Counted from the stretch's first letter, positions 36,367 through 49,826 are shown. The stretch: 64,000 nucleotides of DNA from Blasia pusilla (GCA_050084515.1 CM114272.1:310001-374000); one strand, 5' to 3'. Numbers and translations: made by a program. Notes: generated by a model not told the origin, from the sequence alone.

Positions 36367-38168
36367 GACATATGTTTTCCGGTCCAGCGCTCCTGTCACG
36401 ACACTCGATCCTCTAGCTGACCTACATTCTTGAGAGAGACAACGACATACGTATGCGACAGTTCAGACGTGTAGATTTCAATCCGATCTGTATTCTCTTA
36501 CCCGGAAAGCTCGACTACGTTATACCATTTGGCGCCATGCTGATACTGACCTCCGGCTTACGGAAGCACAGACCAACCGCCGGCAAACGATTACACTCCT
36601 GCGACATATCCCGGCGGACGGCGGTCATCACATCGGGCGACGATCAGTGAACATTCACCAAGCATTTTGGCTGCCAATTGCGAGCTCAGCCGTTCCGTTC
36701 AGTCCTCGGATCGGACCGGACCGGACATGAAGGGGATCGTGTCGGAAGTTCAATTTTAAGCTAGTGGCTCAACAGAATGGGAAGCCATATGCCGTTTAAA
36801 TAATATGTGATTCCATCTTCAGGCATATTACTAGCTAAGTTTCGTTTCTTACATGCATGCGGCAGCTACATGCAGGTAGCATCAATTATTTGTTCTCTTG
36901 AGTCCAATCATGCTGGTTTAGACATCGTGTGCAGTGCTCTTTCCTTCAGCTGACATGTGGCGAGCGGCCGACCAATCGAAACAAACTGTACGAAAGCTAC
37001 AGTAATGGGGGATTTCAGAAATGGGATTTTAGAGACTCATGTATTTAGAGTTCCCAGCTCTCATGCACTGTATCCTATCACATCTCTGATCTGGTGAAAA
37101 CTTTCACTCAACGACGCGATCTCTTGATAATGATTATGCATGCACGATCAATCCATGCTGAGAATTCCAGAAACTAATGAAGTGAATTCCAACATCGCAG
37201 ACCTGTAAATGGATGCTTTCAGTTATCATTCATAATTTGTGCGTGGCAAGATGTGGAATGCTCTAGTGGATTGTTCAAAACTGGATTTTTTTCGAGCGCT
37301 TATGCGTACATACTCACCACGCGCACGCGTGTGGAGATATGTGAAGTGCTGACGCTAACGGACCGTGATTAACTTTGCATCGGTGTAGACTGTACACGTA
37401 GAGATCGCCCGAGAGACCAACTCGATACCTTTAGTTGTGCTTACAAGGATACTAGTGGGAGTGGCTTATGGTTTTTCATCTGGACTCTATAGGCTAGATC
37501 GAGACAGTCAGTTCCACCACCCGGACCTTGGTCGTGATTATGGTAACTACTAGAATGGAATGCACAGATCTCTTTTAGCTAGGGATTTGGAGTCACTAAC
37601 CCGCGACTCAAACCAGAGTTGGGATTTGAATGTCGAGTTTGATTTTTCTGGGGATGCGAGGAAACATATGCGGTTTGTCTTTTCGTAGCCGTAGATAACT
37701 ATTCCAGGCATACGTATACTCACTTTTACGGCTCTTCTTTATATGTTTGAAGTTACTACCAATCAATCGGTTTGAAGAAAGAACGAATCCGCAAAGAGAC
37801 TATCGCTACGTTTATCAGATTAATGTCCGGAATTTCTGGTTCCATAGGGTACGCGACGAGTTCAGCTTATGATGCCATCCTTCAATCGGACACGTTCTCG
37901 ACCATGTGAAAGGAGATTGCGGCATGGGTTCCGAAAGCTGTAAGGGACTGTTAGTCAGTGGAAAAGCCCGAATCATGAGTTGGAGCTATTCGACCAGCGC
38001 AAACAATGGACACTTGAGCCAATTAATTCCTCAAGGTACACACCATAACTCCATGCAGAGAAGCCAATCGACGGGCGGATTGATCGAGCAATGTCTCTAT
38101 CGAGATTCGCAAGCGAGTATATAGAGGAATTTACGTCCCGGGGTCCTATGGACCACCCTTTTGACCAA

Positions 38169-38212
38169 GTCTTCCTATTGACCACCCTGGTCGATGTGGT
38201 CAATAGGAAGAC
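38169..38212. repeat. Perfect 17-bp inverted repeat, 10-nt loop
   Basis: GTCTTCCTATTGACCAC at 38169-38185 is exactly complemented by 38196-38212. The words TTGACCA and GACCACC recur nearby at 38150-38167. Confidence 0.9.
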
Positions 38213-39273
38213 ATGGCAATGGTGGAATGTATGCCTCTGCGGACTTCAATGCTTGCTTAAAAGAGAGTGCCCGAAGGATGGCTTTTTGGATTCTGGACGT
38301 GATGACCACCACCGCGCCGAATGTGGATTGAAAGACCTGAAGAATTTACTTGTTGCATGGTTTGAACTTACGCGCGCGATCTTAAGTTGTTTGCCTAACA
38401 TCACTGGGGCAAAGTTGGTCTTTGTTTGCAGACGGAAACGGAGGTTTTCTTTCTTTTCCCTCTGTGTTCAGAAAGAATTGAATCGTCAGTTTACTACCAT
38501 GAAACGAGTGCTAATAAATAAGTAATAAGATATGATAAAAACGAAAACCATACAGAAGTGCAATAAATGCACAGAGTCTGGGTCCTTAAGTTAAAGCTAT
38601 GTTGGAATCCGTTGGACGCTGGTAACCAACAAGAAAAATTGTAGAGACACAAATGGACTAGCTGCTGCTGTTCTGGCTGGAGGTGGCGATTCATACAGAA
38701 TACATGTGCCACTCGTTCCACGATAAACTGTCTTTGAAGTTGAAGCGAACGGGCCATGAGTTATGAGGTTAAGATCTCTACTGTGAAGCCAGGATAAATC
38801 AGTACCTCTCTAAATCTTATCGAGAAATATAAGAGCCTTGAACTCTTGATTGCCGTCAGCGCTCGTCCATTCAAGTATTCTGCATCTCGTATGATCTTGA
38901 GTTGTTCGATCCATCTGAGCTTCAAGATCGAAAAGATTGAATTTATGCCAGGCCAGGTACTATAGGTCTAGACTGCTTCCAATGCTCATCGGAAATGTGG
39001 CTACAAACTCTATGTCCAACACATTCGGGCGTGCGGTGCGTAGGATATGAGAAGAGAAACTAGAGGAGCGATCCAAGGAAAAAAATAATATACAATCTCC
39101 CGTAGAGTAATGGTAGCTGATAGCTAGAAACACGCAAGTAAACTGATATTAAGCACTAGCTGTACGAACTGCGTAGAGCTTTTGGTGAAGGCCACCTCGA
39201 AACAGTAAATCCTGGTAATCTATCGACAACTTGGAAGATGTGTGAAACTTCAAGAGTGCACCATTGGCGATTT

Positions 39274-39699
39274 CTATGGCAACCATATGATGAGCATTTC
39301 GTGCAATGAGAGAGCTCCCGTACGACGAAGTTCCTCCATGATTTTCGGATAGGTCTCTCGGGGCACAGCTGCATTCGAAGCGATGGAAATTTTGAACGAT
39401 CGAACGCTCTCGCCGTTTCTCCGCCAAGTCTTAGCCCCGCAGGCCGCCGTGCGGATCCCGGCAAGAGGTAGAAAACTATCGCGCGCGGGTCTATAACCGA
39501 AGAACCTCAGTGCAAAGTTAACTCTATCCCCTCTGCAATTGCGTACTCGATCTACGACCGACAGCCACACGCGCGTCCTCTCAGCGATCCTGTTCGGATG
39601 GAGGAAACCCAAGAGGCTTCTCGGTTTCGTCGCCTCTTGGCTTGCCTCGATCACCGCTCGGAGTCCGAAAGCTGTGCCGAGAAGCGCCACGGGAAACAT
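39274..39699 (-). CDS. Orphan ORF, 141 codons, uncertain
   Basis: An ATG-started - strand frame of 141 codons in otherwise empty intergenic DNA. The composition is Arg- and Leu-rich (RVWLSVVDRVRN, FFGYRPARDS, KIMEELRRTGALSLHEML). No family is recognised, no signal peptide or membrane span is evident, and overlapping frames on the same strand are also open, so it may be chance. A frame downstream (39149-39427) also looks protein-like, which could mean a spliced or frameshifted gene. Confidence 0.25.
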   Translation of the reverse strand: MFPVALLGTAFGLRAVIEASQEATKPRSLLGFLHPNRIAERTRVWLSVVDRVRNCRGDRVNFALRFFGYRPARDSFLPLAGIRTAACGAKTWRRNGESVRSFKISIASNAAVPRETYPKIMEELRRTGALSLHEMLIIWLP

Positions 39700-39735
39700 A
39701 CGTACGAATTACGTAAGTTAAGGAGCCAATGAAAC

Positions 39736-39765
39736 ACTCGTAAATGCATGCATGCATTTACGAGT
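39736..39765. repeat. Perfect 30-bp palindrome
   Basis: ACTCGTAAATGCATG is followed at once by its exact complement with no loop. The centre is CATGCATG, which contains overlapping RY-like CATGCA motifs known as targets of B3-domain factors. Confidence 0.9.
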
Positions 39766-40297
39766 AAATGAACTCGTGGGCAGGTTGACTCGCAAGTCCA
39801 ACTGCATGGAGGTGAGGTGCATGCGGCTCATCGAGTAATTAATGACGTCTTCGCTGAAAGCGCGTGCTTAGGATTCTGCCCTACACGGCCATTCAGGACG
39901 GTACGTGACGTAGGGCCTCCATTCAGCTACGGTGCAGTTAGTTACCTCACAGAGAAGAGTGACAGAATATGCGGAGAGTGAGCGAGTTCGTGCGAGCCGG
40001 CCATCCCCTCGTCATTATGGCTCATCAATCGCTTGTGGATCAAGTCCTTCCTCCCCGCCTCTGCCTCGATCGACCTAACGCTCGTTTCTGAAATTCTAAG
40101 GTGCTTCAGAAGAATCTGAACGCCCGAGCTTAGGTTCGATCGGGACGTATTCATTGTTCCAAATGTCGTGCTGGTTCCATCCGATCCTGTCTTACACGTG
40201 CAGTTAATGGGAGGCGCACTTGTTAACATAGGATCGTCAGTCCGGTCGTCCGCGCACGCACAATATTAAGGAGGATGAATCCTTCTTCCGACTCAGT

Positions 40298-40334
40298 AGA
40301 TTAGATTAGATTAGGTTGGATTAGATTAGATGAG
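40298..40334. repeat. GATTA simple repeat
   Basis: Imperfect tandem AGATT or GATTA units, six to seven copies, with one interruption (AGGTTGG). Confidence 0.85.
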
Positions 40335-41060
40335 ATAGTCGAGGTAGTCACTTTATCGATCGAGATCGGGACAATGCAAAAGAGCATTTGTTCACCTAAC
40401 TCTTCGTCGTCGGAATAATTGCAAGACGCTTAGAATACCATAACGAATGCATGGGACGGAAGCTCCACGATGCCCTCCATCTTCATAATTTCTCAAAGCC
40501 ACGTCCCAGTGATGGCGACAAGAGTTTCAAGCGAAATGGGCGTCATTATTCGTATGCAGGTCTGTGGAACTGATTGAGTCCATGAATATTAACCGCGTAA
40601 GTGATTGGAGCCGCCCAAACTACATACGCTACAATTCACTCTAGATCGATGAATGCATTAATTAAGAGGTGAATGATCATGAATGAAGTTACGTGTCAAA
40701 CATTTCACGGGAGAATCGATCAGTCTTCGAGCTCCAGCTGCAGTCTCGATTGTGTATAAGTTGGTGCCTGAGATGCTGCAGAATCCACACTCTCGATCCG
40801 CAGCTCGATCTCTTACAGCTTTTCTTGCCTATCTGATCATAACGCTCGCCAGCACTCGAGAGCACTCAGTCAGGAAGAGAAGCTTCAGTCCACAGCAAAA
40901 ACTCAGGGTTGCGAGTTCTCAGTAGTTCATACGAGCTGAAGGTATGTGAATGGTTCAGAGCGACGGTACTAGCTACTTGGTGTCATGATTGGTCTTTGTA
41001 ATTCTAGCTGGATTTCAGTCCAGATCCATGTACACATCTAGATTCGGTAACGTCTGTACA

Positions 41061-41069
41061 TATATAAAG
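41061..41069 (+). promoter_or_regulatory. Possible peroxidase TATA box
   Basis: TATATAAAG is a good TATA box but lies 444 bp before the ATG. It would imply a leader of about 410 bp or a spliced leader. Confidence 0.35.
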
Positions 41070-41512
41070 TCATATCAATGCATGGATATGATCGAATTGA
41101 GTTTCTTATTCGAGTATGTACATGCACTTAGTAGTTTATGGCTCAGTCTGATATATTGAAGTACACTAGTGCGATTCGGTGCAAGTGCTGTCAGCAAATG
41201 TGTAATTGAAGATTTTCCTTGTAACTATGATATACAGGTAGAGCTGTCAGCTGTGAAATTGAAAGGATAATCACTCTGTGTCTAGGAAGTGACCAAACGT
41301 GATGTCTCTAGAGGAATTCACCAGCCAGGTTTATGTATCCTCCAACGGATTCTAATCGCGACTAAATTTGTTTCTCGGCAGGATCACGGAAGTAGATCCT
41401 TTGCGATATCCATTTTCAATCGGTTGTGGCGATCGAAGATTACTGAGATTACATTTGAGGTAGCAGCTACCAGCCATACAAGTTTAACTTCGACTTCGAG
41501 CTCGCCGGATCG

Positions 41513-43400
<1,888 letters not shown>

Positions 43401-44698
43401 TTTCATATGCATCTATTCGTTGCTAGGAGCTTAGGAGGTACAAAATTTCTGGCTTCCGGATCCACGTGTTCATGTTCATATCAACATCCGTTGATCCATG
43501 AGAACAGTTGGGATTCGAAGTGTTAAATCTATGTCAGAACTTATAGAGGTTAAGCGCACTTACCTTCCAGCAGGACATTTTTACTACTTAGATTAGCCAC
43601 ATCTTCTTTAACCCAACGCTTAGGGCCCACGAATCTGAGGAGTATTAACTTCATACGAATTTTGTACAAATTGTTCCACAGAGATATATATATATCCACC
43701 ATTATATAAAGCATAGCCTGTTTTCCAAACTTCTTCACTTTAAACGGGGTTTTAAGAGTGACTGGGTTTAAGAGAGAGGCTAATCCCATGCTCATAATTA
43801 TTCAAGCCTCATCGTATGTGTTTAAATATGTTATACTTCGTCGCCTTAATTTCATAAATTGAAGGAACTTAGAAGTGAAATTCATGAATAATAATGAATA
43901 CCATGGATCGTAAACAATTAATAGAGATTCATTTGCACTCCTCTTTTCCCCTTTTGAATGATAACAAAAGTATATTAAATTATCTTATCATGGAAATTAA
44001 TTATCTTAATAAAGAGTTATGCCATGGATCGCACATAAAAGAGTTATGCCATGGATCGCATCCACACCGGATTCTTTTTATCTCCATTTGGAAGATAACA
44101 AAATTGTATTAAATTCTCTTGAGACGGAAAATTTGATTAGCGAGGGAATTAACTAAACCACGCAATCAAAACACGAGGAAGTTTATTTTCCACTGTTGGT
44201 CAAACGGGCACCAAGAAATGACCCGTGCGATAGCAACTGGCTGGGGTTGGGAGGTTTTTCCCCGGGAAACGGTATTTTTTCTTATATTTACTCCCGTAAA
44301 CGGTTTGCAGAACTCAAACTATACCCCGTATTTTCGGGGTATATTATAGTATTCTCGTTTCGCTTACGGTCTTGCAGTGCTGCGTGACCGAAGGAGGTGG
44401 ACGTGTTCAAATCCCGGATCACTTAAGTCGCAGCCTGGTCTCAGCAGAGGAATTCCCGCAAGAGCTTCCCTACGGAACGATTTCCCTACGGCGGCCCGAG
44501 TGGAAATATCATTACTCAAGTGGCCCGAGCCGCCCGGCTACCGGTGAGTACCGTCTCCGGCAGGAACGGCATCCACACCCGATTCACCGATCTTGTTCTC
44601 CTAGCCCATAGCGACCCTGGTTAGGGACGGAGAGTCCAAGGACAAGAGAACGTGGTTGCAGCATGTACAAGGAGGCGGGAAACATAAAACAGCAGTGG
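43401..44698. other. Peroxidase 3' region and repeat-derived DNA
   Basis: Past the peroxidase stop the sequence turns AT-rich at about 43800. A 27-bp unit (GAGTTATGCCATGGATCGCA start) is tandemly duplicated at 44014-44067, with a third GCCATGGATCG-like copy near 43902. The CG-rich block 44190-44640 has no recognisable gene. Confidence 0.4.
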
Positions 44699-44853
44699 CG
44701 GGAAGGGGTTTAGGGTATATTTGGGACGACGCACGGGAAGGGAGACCTACGGAGGACTATTTGCGTAGCGTAGCGGGAAGGGGTTTAGGGTGTATTTGGG
44801 ACGAAGCACGGGAAGGGAGACCTACGGATACGGAGGACTATTTGCGTTGCGTA
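44699..44853. repeat. Two-copy 74-80 bp tandem repeat with telobox
   Basis: Units start at 44699 and 44773 with GCGGGAAGGGGTTTAGGGT and continue through ATTTGGGACGA and GGGAGACCTACGGA to ATTTGCGT. Each unit includes GGTTTAGGG, the reverse of the plant telobox. The second unit has a six-base insertion (TACGGA duplicated). Confidence 0.85.
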
Positions 44854-45101
44854 AATATTGTAGGATATTAAGGTAAGGGAAACTTGTGGGGACGATATTT
44901 CTTATGTTATATTAATTGCTTTTTTTTCTTATTCTTAACAATGCTATATGTAATTGGTCGTGAGAAAATATCAATTAAGTAAGTAAATTTTTATATTTTT
45001 CAAAGTTTGACATTGAGATTTATTGATAGTCATGGAAAAAGTATGACGAGTAGGAAATTCAAATCTACGGAAATCAAAAGGTAAGTCCGAGTGTGATGCA
45101 A
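44854..45101. other. Probable 3' flank of the Helitron
   Basis: Short AT-rich interval between the tandem repeat and the helicase C-terminus. The Helitron 3' end (hairpin plus CTRR) should be here or a little further left, but I could not identify it. Confidence 0.3.
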
Positions 45102-46547
45102 TCAATGGAATTTGTAGAATAAAGACTCGACTCGAGTGTTATTGCTTGTGATAATTTTGACATCAATAACATGTTTTATGAATCCATGGATCACCAATCG
45201 AGGTCCATTGGATTGTCCCTTTGAACCGTTCAAGTTTCGTAAAAGCGTTATAGGTGCATCAATTTCAAGCTTAAACGATGTGATGGTAAATCTGACGGTA
45301 AGCACCAATTTAAGAATTATTTCGGGTAGATATAACTCATCCCCTCATCCGGAACAAAATCAACACCAAGATAAATACGTTCGTGCATAGAATAAGCATA
45401 TCTTAGAAGATGATTTTAGTTTTGATGCATAATATTATTCAAGTACTTGTGAAGAAAATGACATGAAAATTATTTGAAAACCAATATAACCTCTCCATAG
45501 AATCAAGACATCACTTTTACATTGATGTCATCAACATCTTGATTTTTTGGTGTAAGAATTGTTGTATCCCTTAAAAAGTTGATGTCACGAAACTTTTCAT
45601 AATCATTTCCATAGATGATGTTAATAAGATCACTTATCTTCTTACTTTTGGTCACCATATCATTTGGCAATTTTATAAAATCCTCTCCCAAGTGAGATTC
45701 CAAATGCACACAACTCTCTCCAACCTCCAATAGCCAATCTGCAAAAGCTTGTTGTCGTACACGCATGTTCACTTCCAAATTTTGAACTCTCATATTCCTT
45801 GTAAGCTTCATTATCCTCATATGAAACCATAAATATGACCTCTTTAATATAGCTTGAATAATTTTTGGACGGTCTCCATGACTAACAACAAGTAACACTT
45901 TGCAGAAATCCCAACCAAAGATCATTAATTTTCCACCGAACGGAACATTCCTCAAGTCTTCCGATACAACTCCCATGATATCTTGAAAGGATCGATTTAC
46001 AACCTTAAATGCATGGTGATGAGTCATCGGTGTCTCATCCTATATTATAAGCCAAGCCCTTTGAATCAAGCGCGCTACTTCCATATTAATACGTAAACTA
46101 CAAAATAACATACAGAAAGATATTAGTATGTTGGGCAAGGGTTCTCTTTACCACATTAAAAGAAATACAAAGTCATGAAATGAGTAGTACTTACTTGCAA
46201 GTGGATTTTTCATCTACATTAATTGGAATCTTGAAACGTGAATGCGCAATGCGTCCTTCATTTAACAACAAAACAGCTATTCCCGATGAAGCAACAACTA
46301 AAGCTGTGCCTCCAACACCTCTTACACTTGCAAGAAGAAGATTGCATAAAAAGTTATTTCCAATTTTGTGAGGCCCGTCAATGAAGAATAATCTTGAACC
46401 AGAAGAAAAATCACCAACAAGAATGCTATCAAGTTTATCATGTATAGCATCCCAAATCAACCGTTGTCCATCATTCAAATTTTTCTCTCCTAACCTAGCT
46501 TGTTCATGCAAGTCATCTCGATCATACATGAACTCTTCCGCTTCCAA
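45102..46547 (-). pseudogene. Helitron PIF1-type helicase domain, decayed
   Basis: The C-terminal helicase of a Helitron replication protein, which would unwind DNA during rolling-circle transposition. Pieces in order on the - strand: 46547-46191 with LNDGQRLIWDAI, FFIDGPHKIGNNFLC and VASSGIAVLLL; 46027-45503 with FGGKLMIFGWDF, RVQNLEVNMRV and TILTPKNQDVD; and 45308-45102 with APITLLRNLNGSKGQSNGPR. The usual Walker A GPGGTGKT has become GPHKIGNN, so ATP binding should be lost. The usual GGDFRQ reads GWDFCK. Pieces are separated by stop codons. Confidence 0.85.
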
Positions 46548-46789
46548 ATACGAATATGAAGATGGAGCTTGGAAATCCGCCTAAGGCATATGTGGGAAAT
46601 CAGATAAACGTTTTCCTTGATCTTGCAAATGAAAGTGGACACCCAATAATGTGGTGTTAATAATTAAAGCATCTAGAGTAAGATAAGGAATCCCTATTTT
46701 CTGGATAAAGGCCACAATTTGGGAAATAGGTATAAAAGAAAAAGGATAAAATAAGAATTGTTATTATGGAAGTAGGAATAGGAATTACC

Positions 46790-48789
46790 TCACGTCATAT
46801 ATAAAAAATATTCTCTATGAGTAGGATAAAAAATTGACTCCATAGTTGAGCAGATTGAGTTGGGATGTTGTAAGCAAGAATAATAGAAAAGAGTTGACAG
46901 AGGCTCTGACCTGTGCGGATTTTTTGATGCTTCTTGAAAGCATGAGAACACTTCCCTATCATCCTCAAGAAGACCCATTTGAATAGCGGCCTCCTTAAAT
47001 GTTGGATAAAGCAATCCTTGCACACTTATGAAGTATTCATACGTAGTTGCGCCTCGGACATCATGAAGCAGAAACTGCAACCACTGTCGTTCTCCTTCAC
47101 CTATGAAAACTTGAATTTAATCACTTAATATATCACACATAACAATAATTAAATGATGCTTGAAAATTAACGTAATTTTTAAGTACATTGTAGAAATTGA
47201 TAACATATTTACCTGGGTGAGTAAGATATAAATGACCAATGGGATGATCACAACCATTTCTCCTTTGAATTCGTTGAATCCATTTTTTTGCTCGAACGAT
47301 AATAGGAAAGAAAGTGGATGTATAGATATTTTTGAGCCTCTAAATCTAAGTGATTAGTTGCAAACCATTCTGTAAGAGTTGTCTCCCTATTCCTTTGTAG
47401 TATCTCCTCAACATTGTCATGATCATTGAAGAAAACGGTTTGTAACTCTGGTAGATGAACTGCCAACCTTACAATACTTGGATGTTCTACATGTAAGCTA
47501 AACTTGGACAATCTCCAACATGCCTCGGAGGAAGAAACATATCTATATGTGATACAAAATAATGATAATAAAAAGAAATTAGTAAGGTATTAAATGTTCT
47601 TGAATGTATAGACATATTGAAGTAATAAAAAAAAAAGATTCACAAAAGAGTCACTACATTACATCAAGATAATATGATGGTTCATCGATTGTCTCCCTTG
47701 TCGTTTCAGTGGTTGCATCATTTGAAACCTTAAATGATGTCGCATCACATTCCTTATGTACATATTTATATAAGTATTTCACAACCGTAATGTTATTCAT
47801 GATCTAGAAATTGATATGACAATCAAAGAGAGTATATAACAAAGGATTGTAAGGAACAACCCAATGATTGTCCAAACTTTGATCTCGCTTCATTACCTTT
47901 ATTCTATTATCCAACATGTATCATAAGAATGAAGGAATAAATTAATATACATATTCCTTATAATAAATCAGAAGGTTGGAAAGTTTTGCAAATCCAAAAG
48001 ATTCAAAGTTTAGTGATAGATGCATACATTCGATAAATTGGATATCCATCCTCACTCTCCGTAATTATGCTTGCAAAAGGCTTAGGATAGCCTTTGGTAC
48101 ACTTCTTGGTTTCCTTATCCATGCATGGAGCATTTGGATTGAGTTGCCCACATGGGCCATGAACCATGCAATTAGATACTATTGAATGAAGTGTGGGATG
48201 AGTATTTAGATTAGGGATCTCAACAGATATGATATCATCATAAGCGGATGTTAAGCGTGGCTTATCCTTATGATCCAGAATAATCAAAATATGTACATAT
48301 GGTAAACCTCTCTTTTGCAAATCAACCACATGAGTGTAACCAACAACCCTTCCCAAGATGTGCTTCTCCAGAATAAGCCTTAATAAAAACAAAATTTCCT
48401 CAAAAACTTGCACAATCAAATCTGGTCTATCAGTAGGTTGTTGACCAGGCAACAGTGCTGATGTGATTTCATGCCATTGAGGATTGCATATCATGTTTAG
48501 AAAGAAATCTTGTTTCCCATGGTGCCTTACAATGGCCATTGCATCTTGATAAAGTTGATGCATTTGGCATGGACCTCCACTAAAAGAAGAAGGCAATACA
48601 ATGCGCCTCTCAAACCTTGTACCATCTCTGTCACTTTGATACAAGACATCCTTTAGACCTTGATATAATTCAGCTCGTAACTCCTTTTCGTTTAATCGAA
48701 CCCAAGATAGTCGTTGCATCTCTACTATAGCATACATATCAACCATGTACTCTTGAGTAAGACGACCAAATCCAAGCAATCGATTATCG
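46790..48789 (-). pseudogene. Helitron Rep (Helitron-like N) domain, decayed
   Basis: The Rep endonuclease part of the Helitron. The 258-codon frame 48779-48003 holds GFGRLTQEYMVDMYAIVE, LPSSFSGGPCQMHQLY, ICNPQWHEI and KRGLPYVHILIIL. The last is the HUH motif, normally GLPHxHIL, in which the first His is now Tyr. Near 47762-47779 the two-tyrosine motif KYLYKYVHK is still intact. The pieces 47511-47248 (VRLAVHLPELQTVFF) and 47080-46790 (YPTFKEAAIQMGLLEDDRE) continue toward the helicase. With HUH broken the protein should not nick DNA. Confidence 0.85.
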
Positions 48790-48790
48790 T
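48786..48790. repeat. Target site duplication, left copy (ATCGT)
   Basis: ATCGT here and at 58456-58460 flanks the gypsy insertion. The final T may be shared with the element's first base, making the duplication 4 or 5 bp. Confidence 0.75.
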
Positions 48791-48895
48791 GTCGTGCGAA
48801 TCCACATCGTCATACAACATACATCGTTGACATATCATACTCACATACATACATAATATAGACGAGAGCATACACAAACACAAGTGTACCATAAT
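48790..48895 (-). repeat. Extra partial U3 copy outside the 3' LTR
   Basis: This 106-bp stretch (TGTCGTGCG at its left end) repeats 49266-49373, the U3 start of the adjacent 3' LTR, with only a few differences. It lies outside the LTR and directly abuts the target duplication. Confidence 0.85.
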
Positions 48896-49373
48896 TGAAA
48901 TCCGTGAAAGACCTACTGTCATAAAACACGTATAGAATCACATACAATCGAGCCAAACCTACTCCACGATGGGAGAATCCAGGTCGAAGCTTGCGGGAAC
49001 CGCCATAGCCAAGAGCTCTACTCACTACCAAGGCTAACTCCCAACGCAAAAGGCTCAACTCAAAGAACTAATTGTTCTTTGAGTGCACTCCACACTATAT
49101 CCTCCAACCTAAAAGCGGGCCCTACTGGAAAAGTCACCCTCAACTGAGTAACCCCCAACCCTACGTATGAAACCGCATCTCTACCTAGACACTACGGTCC
49201 TAGATAAGGTATGGCCTCTACTAGCACACTATACTCTACAACATAATCTGTATGGTCATGACAGTTGTCGTGCGAATCCACATCGTCATACAACATACAT
49301 CGTTGACATACCATACTCACATACATACATATATAACAAAGACGATAGCATACACAAACAAAAGTGTATCACA
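48896..49373 (-). repeat. Gypsy 3' LTR, complete (478 bp)
   Basis: Bounded by TG and CA (TGAAATCCG at the left, GTGTATCACA at the right on the + strand). The right end abuts the polypurine tract. Bases 48896-49263 align end to end with 58088-58455 without length difference. Confidence 0.85.
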
Positions 49374-49374
49374 A

Positions 49375-49385
49375 CTCGCTCCCCT
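49375..49385 (-). other. Gypsy polypurine tract
   Basis: In element sense this reads AGGGGAGCGAG directly before the TTGTGATACAC start of the LTR. The older copy near the window start has AGGGGGACAA in the same place, which supports the assignment and so fixes the U3 start. Confidence 0.75.
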
Positions 49386-49532
49386 AACATGTGGTTAGGT
49401 CCCTCTAACTCCAAGGTAGCCCTATACATCTACTACATGCTATACACCTTCGTGGATGCACGAATCAAAAGGCCCATCGTTAGTCGCACATGTGTAATCC
49501 ATATCCTGCAAAGATCAAGTACTCTACCTCTT

Positions 49533-49826
49533 CTAAGTACATCGAAGACAAACCCACCTTCCAGTAGGAACAACATCCATACGTGGAGTCAAACACATAA
49601 TGTGCCAACCCCTAGAACACCGATCACACACCAACATACGGGCTGCGTTACCAGTAGACCCACACAACATGCACCTCAAGCTAGCACTTATCATGGCTAA
49701 GCTTGGGTCAACAGTACCATCCACATTTGGAAGATGACATGGCGCACAATTACGCACATGGTACTTCCAAACAACTCCATCATGACCCTCCAACTTGAGA
49801 ACTCCAAAAGCTAACACCTCGCGCAC
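49533..49826 (-). CDS. PHD finger module at the end of the gypsy polyprotein
   Basis: Ninety-seven residues directly following the integrase, separated from it in this copy only by an in-frame TGA at 49829-49827 (likely CGA to TGA). Residues 52-96 (49673-49539) form a C4HC3 PHD finger: Cys 52, 55, 67, 70, His 75, Cys 78, 93, 96, with CDRCSRGWHIMCL and the Trp of WVCLRC. All zinc ligands are present. PHD fingers usually read histone H3 tails, mainly methylated or unmodified Lys4. In chromoviruses a chromodomain takes this position and is thought to guide integration, so a targeting role is inferred. The older copy at 1336-1611 keeps the same module in decayed form. Confidence 0.85.
   Translation of the reverse strand: MREVLAFGVLKLEGHDGVVWKYHVRNCAPCHLPNVDGTVDPSLAMISASLRCMLCGSTGNAARMLVCDRCSRGWHIMCLTPRMDVVPTGRWVCLRCT

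Larger units (their letters stand above)
36105..39273. other. Intergenic downstream of lipase
   Basis: This stretch holds the lipase 3' region, a GCAC microsatellite at 36346-36366, repeated CGGACCGGAC near 36714-36726 and a perfect 17-bp hairpin at 38169-38212. The + strand ORF of 144 codons at 38091-38525 overlaps the hairpin and resembles nothing known to me. Confidence 0.4.
39766..41512. other. Peroxidase upstream region
   Basis: This is single-copy-looking DNA upstream of the peroxidase. It contains an ATTAG-type simple repeat at 40298-40334 and several GATCGA motifs. The open frame 40683-40925 has no known family and may be leader sequence. Confidence 0.4.

Noticed and set aside
44360-44430. 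Possible tRNA or SINE box B (GTTCAAATCCC)
   Set aside because: The box A match upstream is poor, and neither the T-stem nor the acceptor stem pairs.
49167-49700. 177-codon + strand ORF
   Set aside because: It is the antisense of the gypsy 3' LTR and PHD region.
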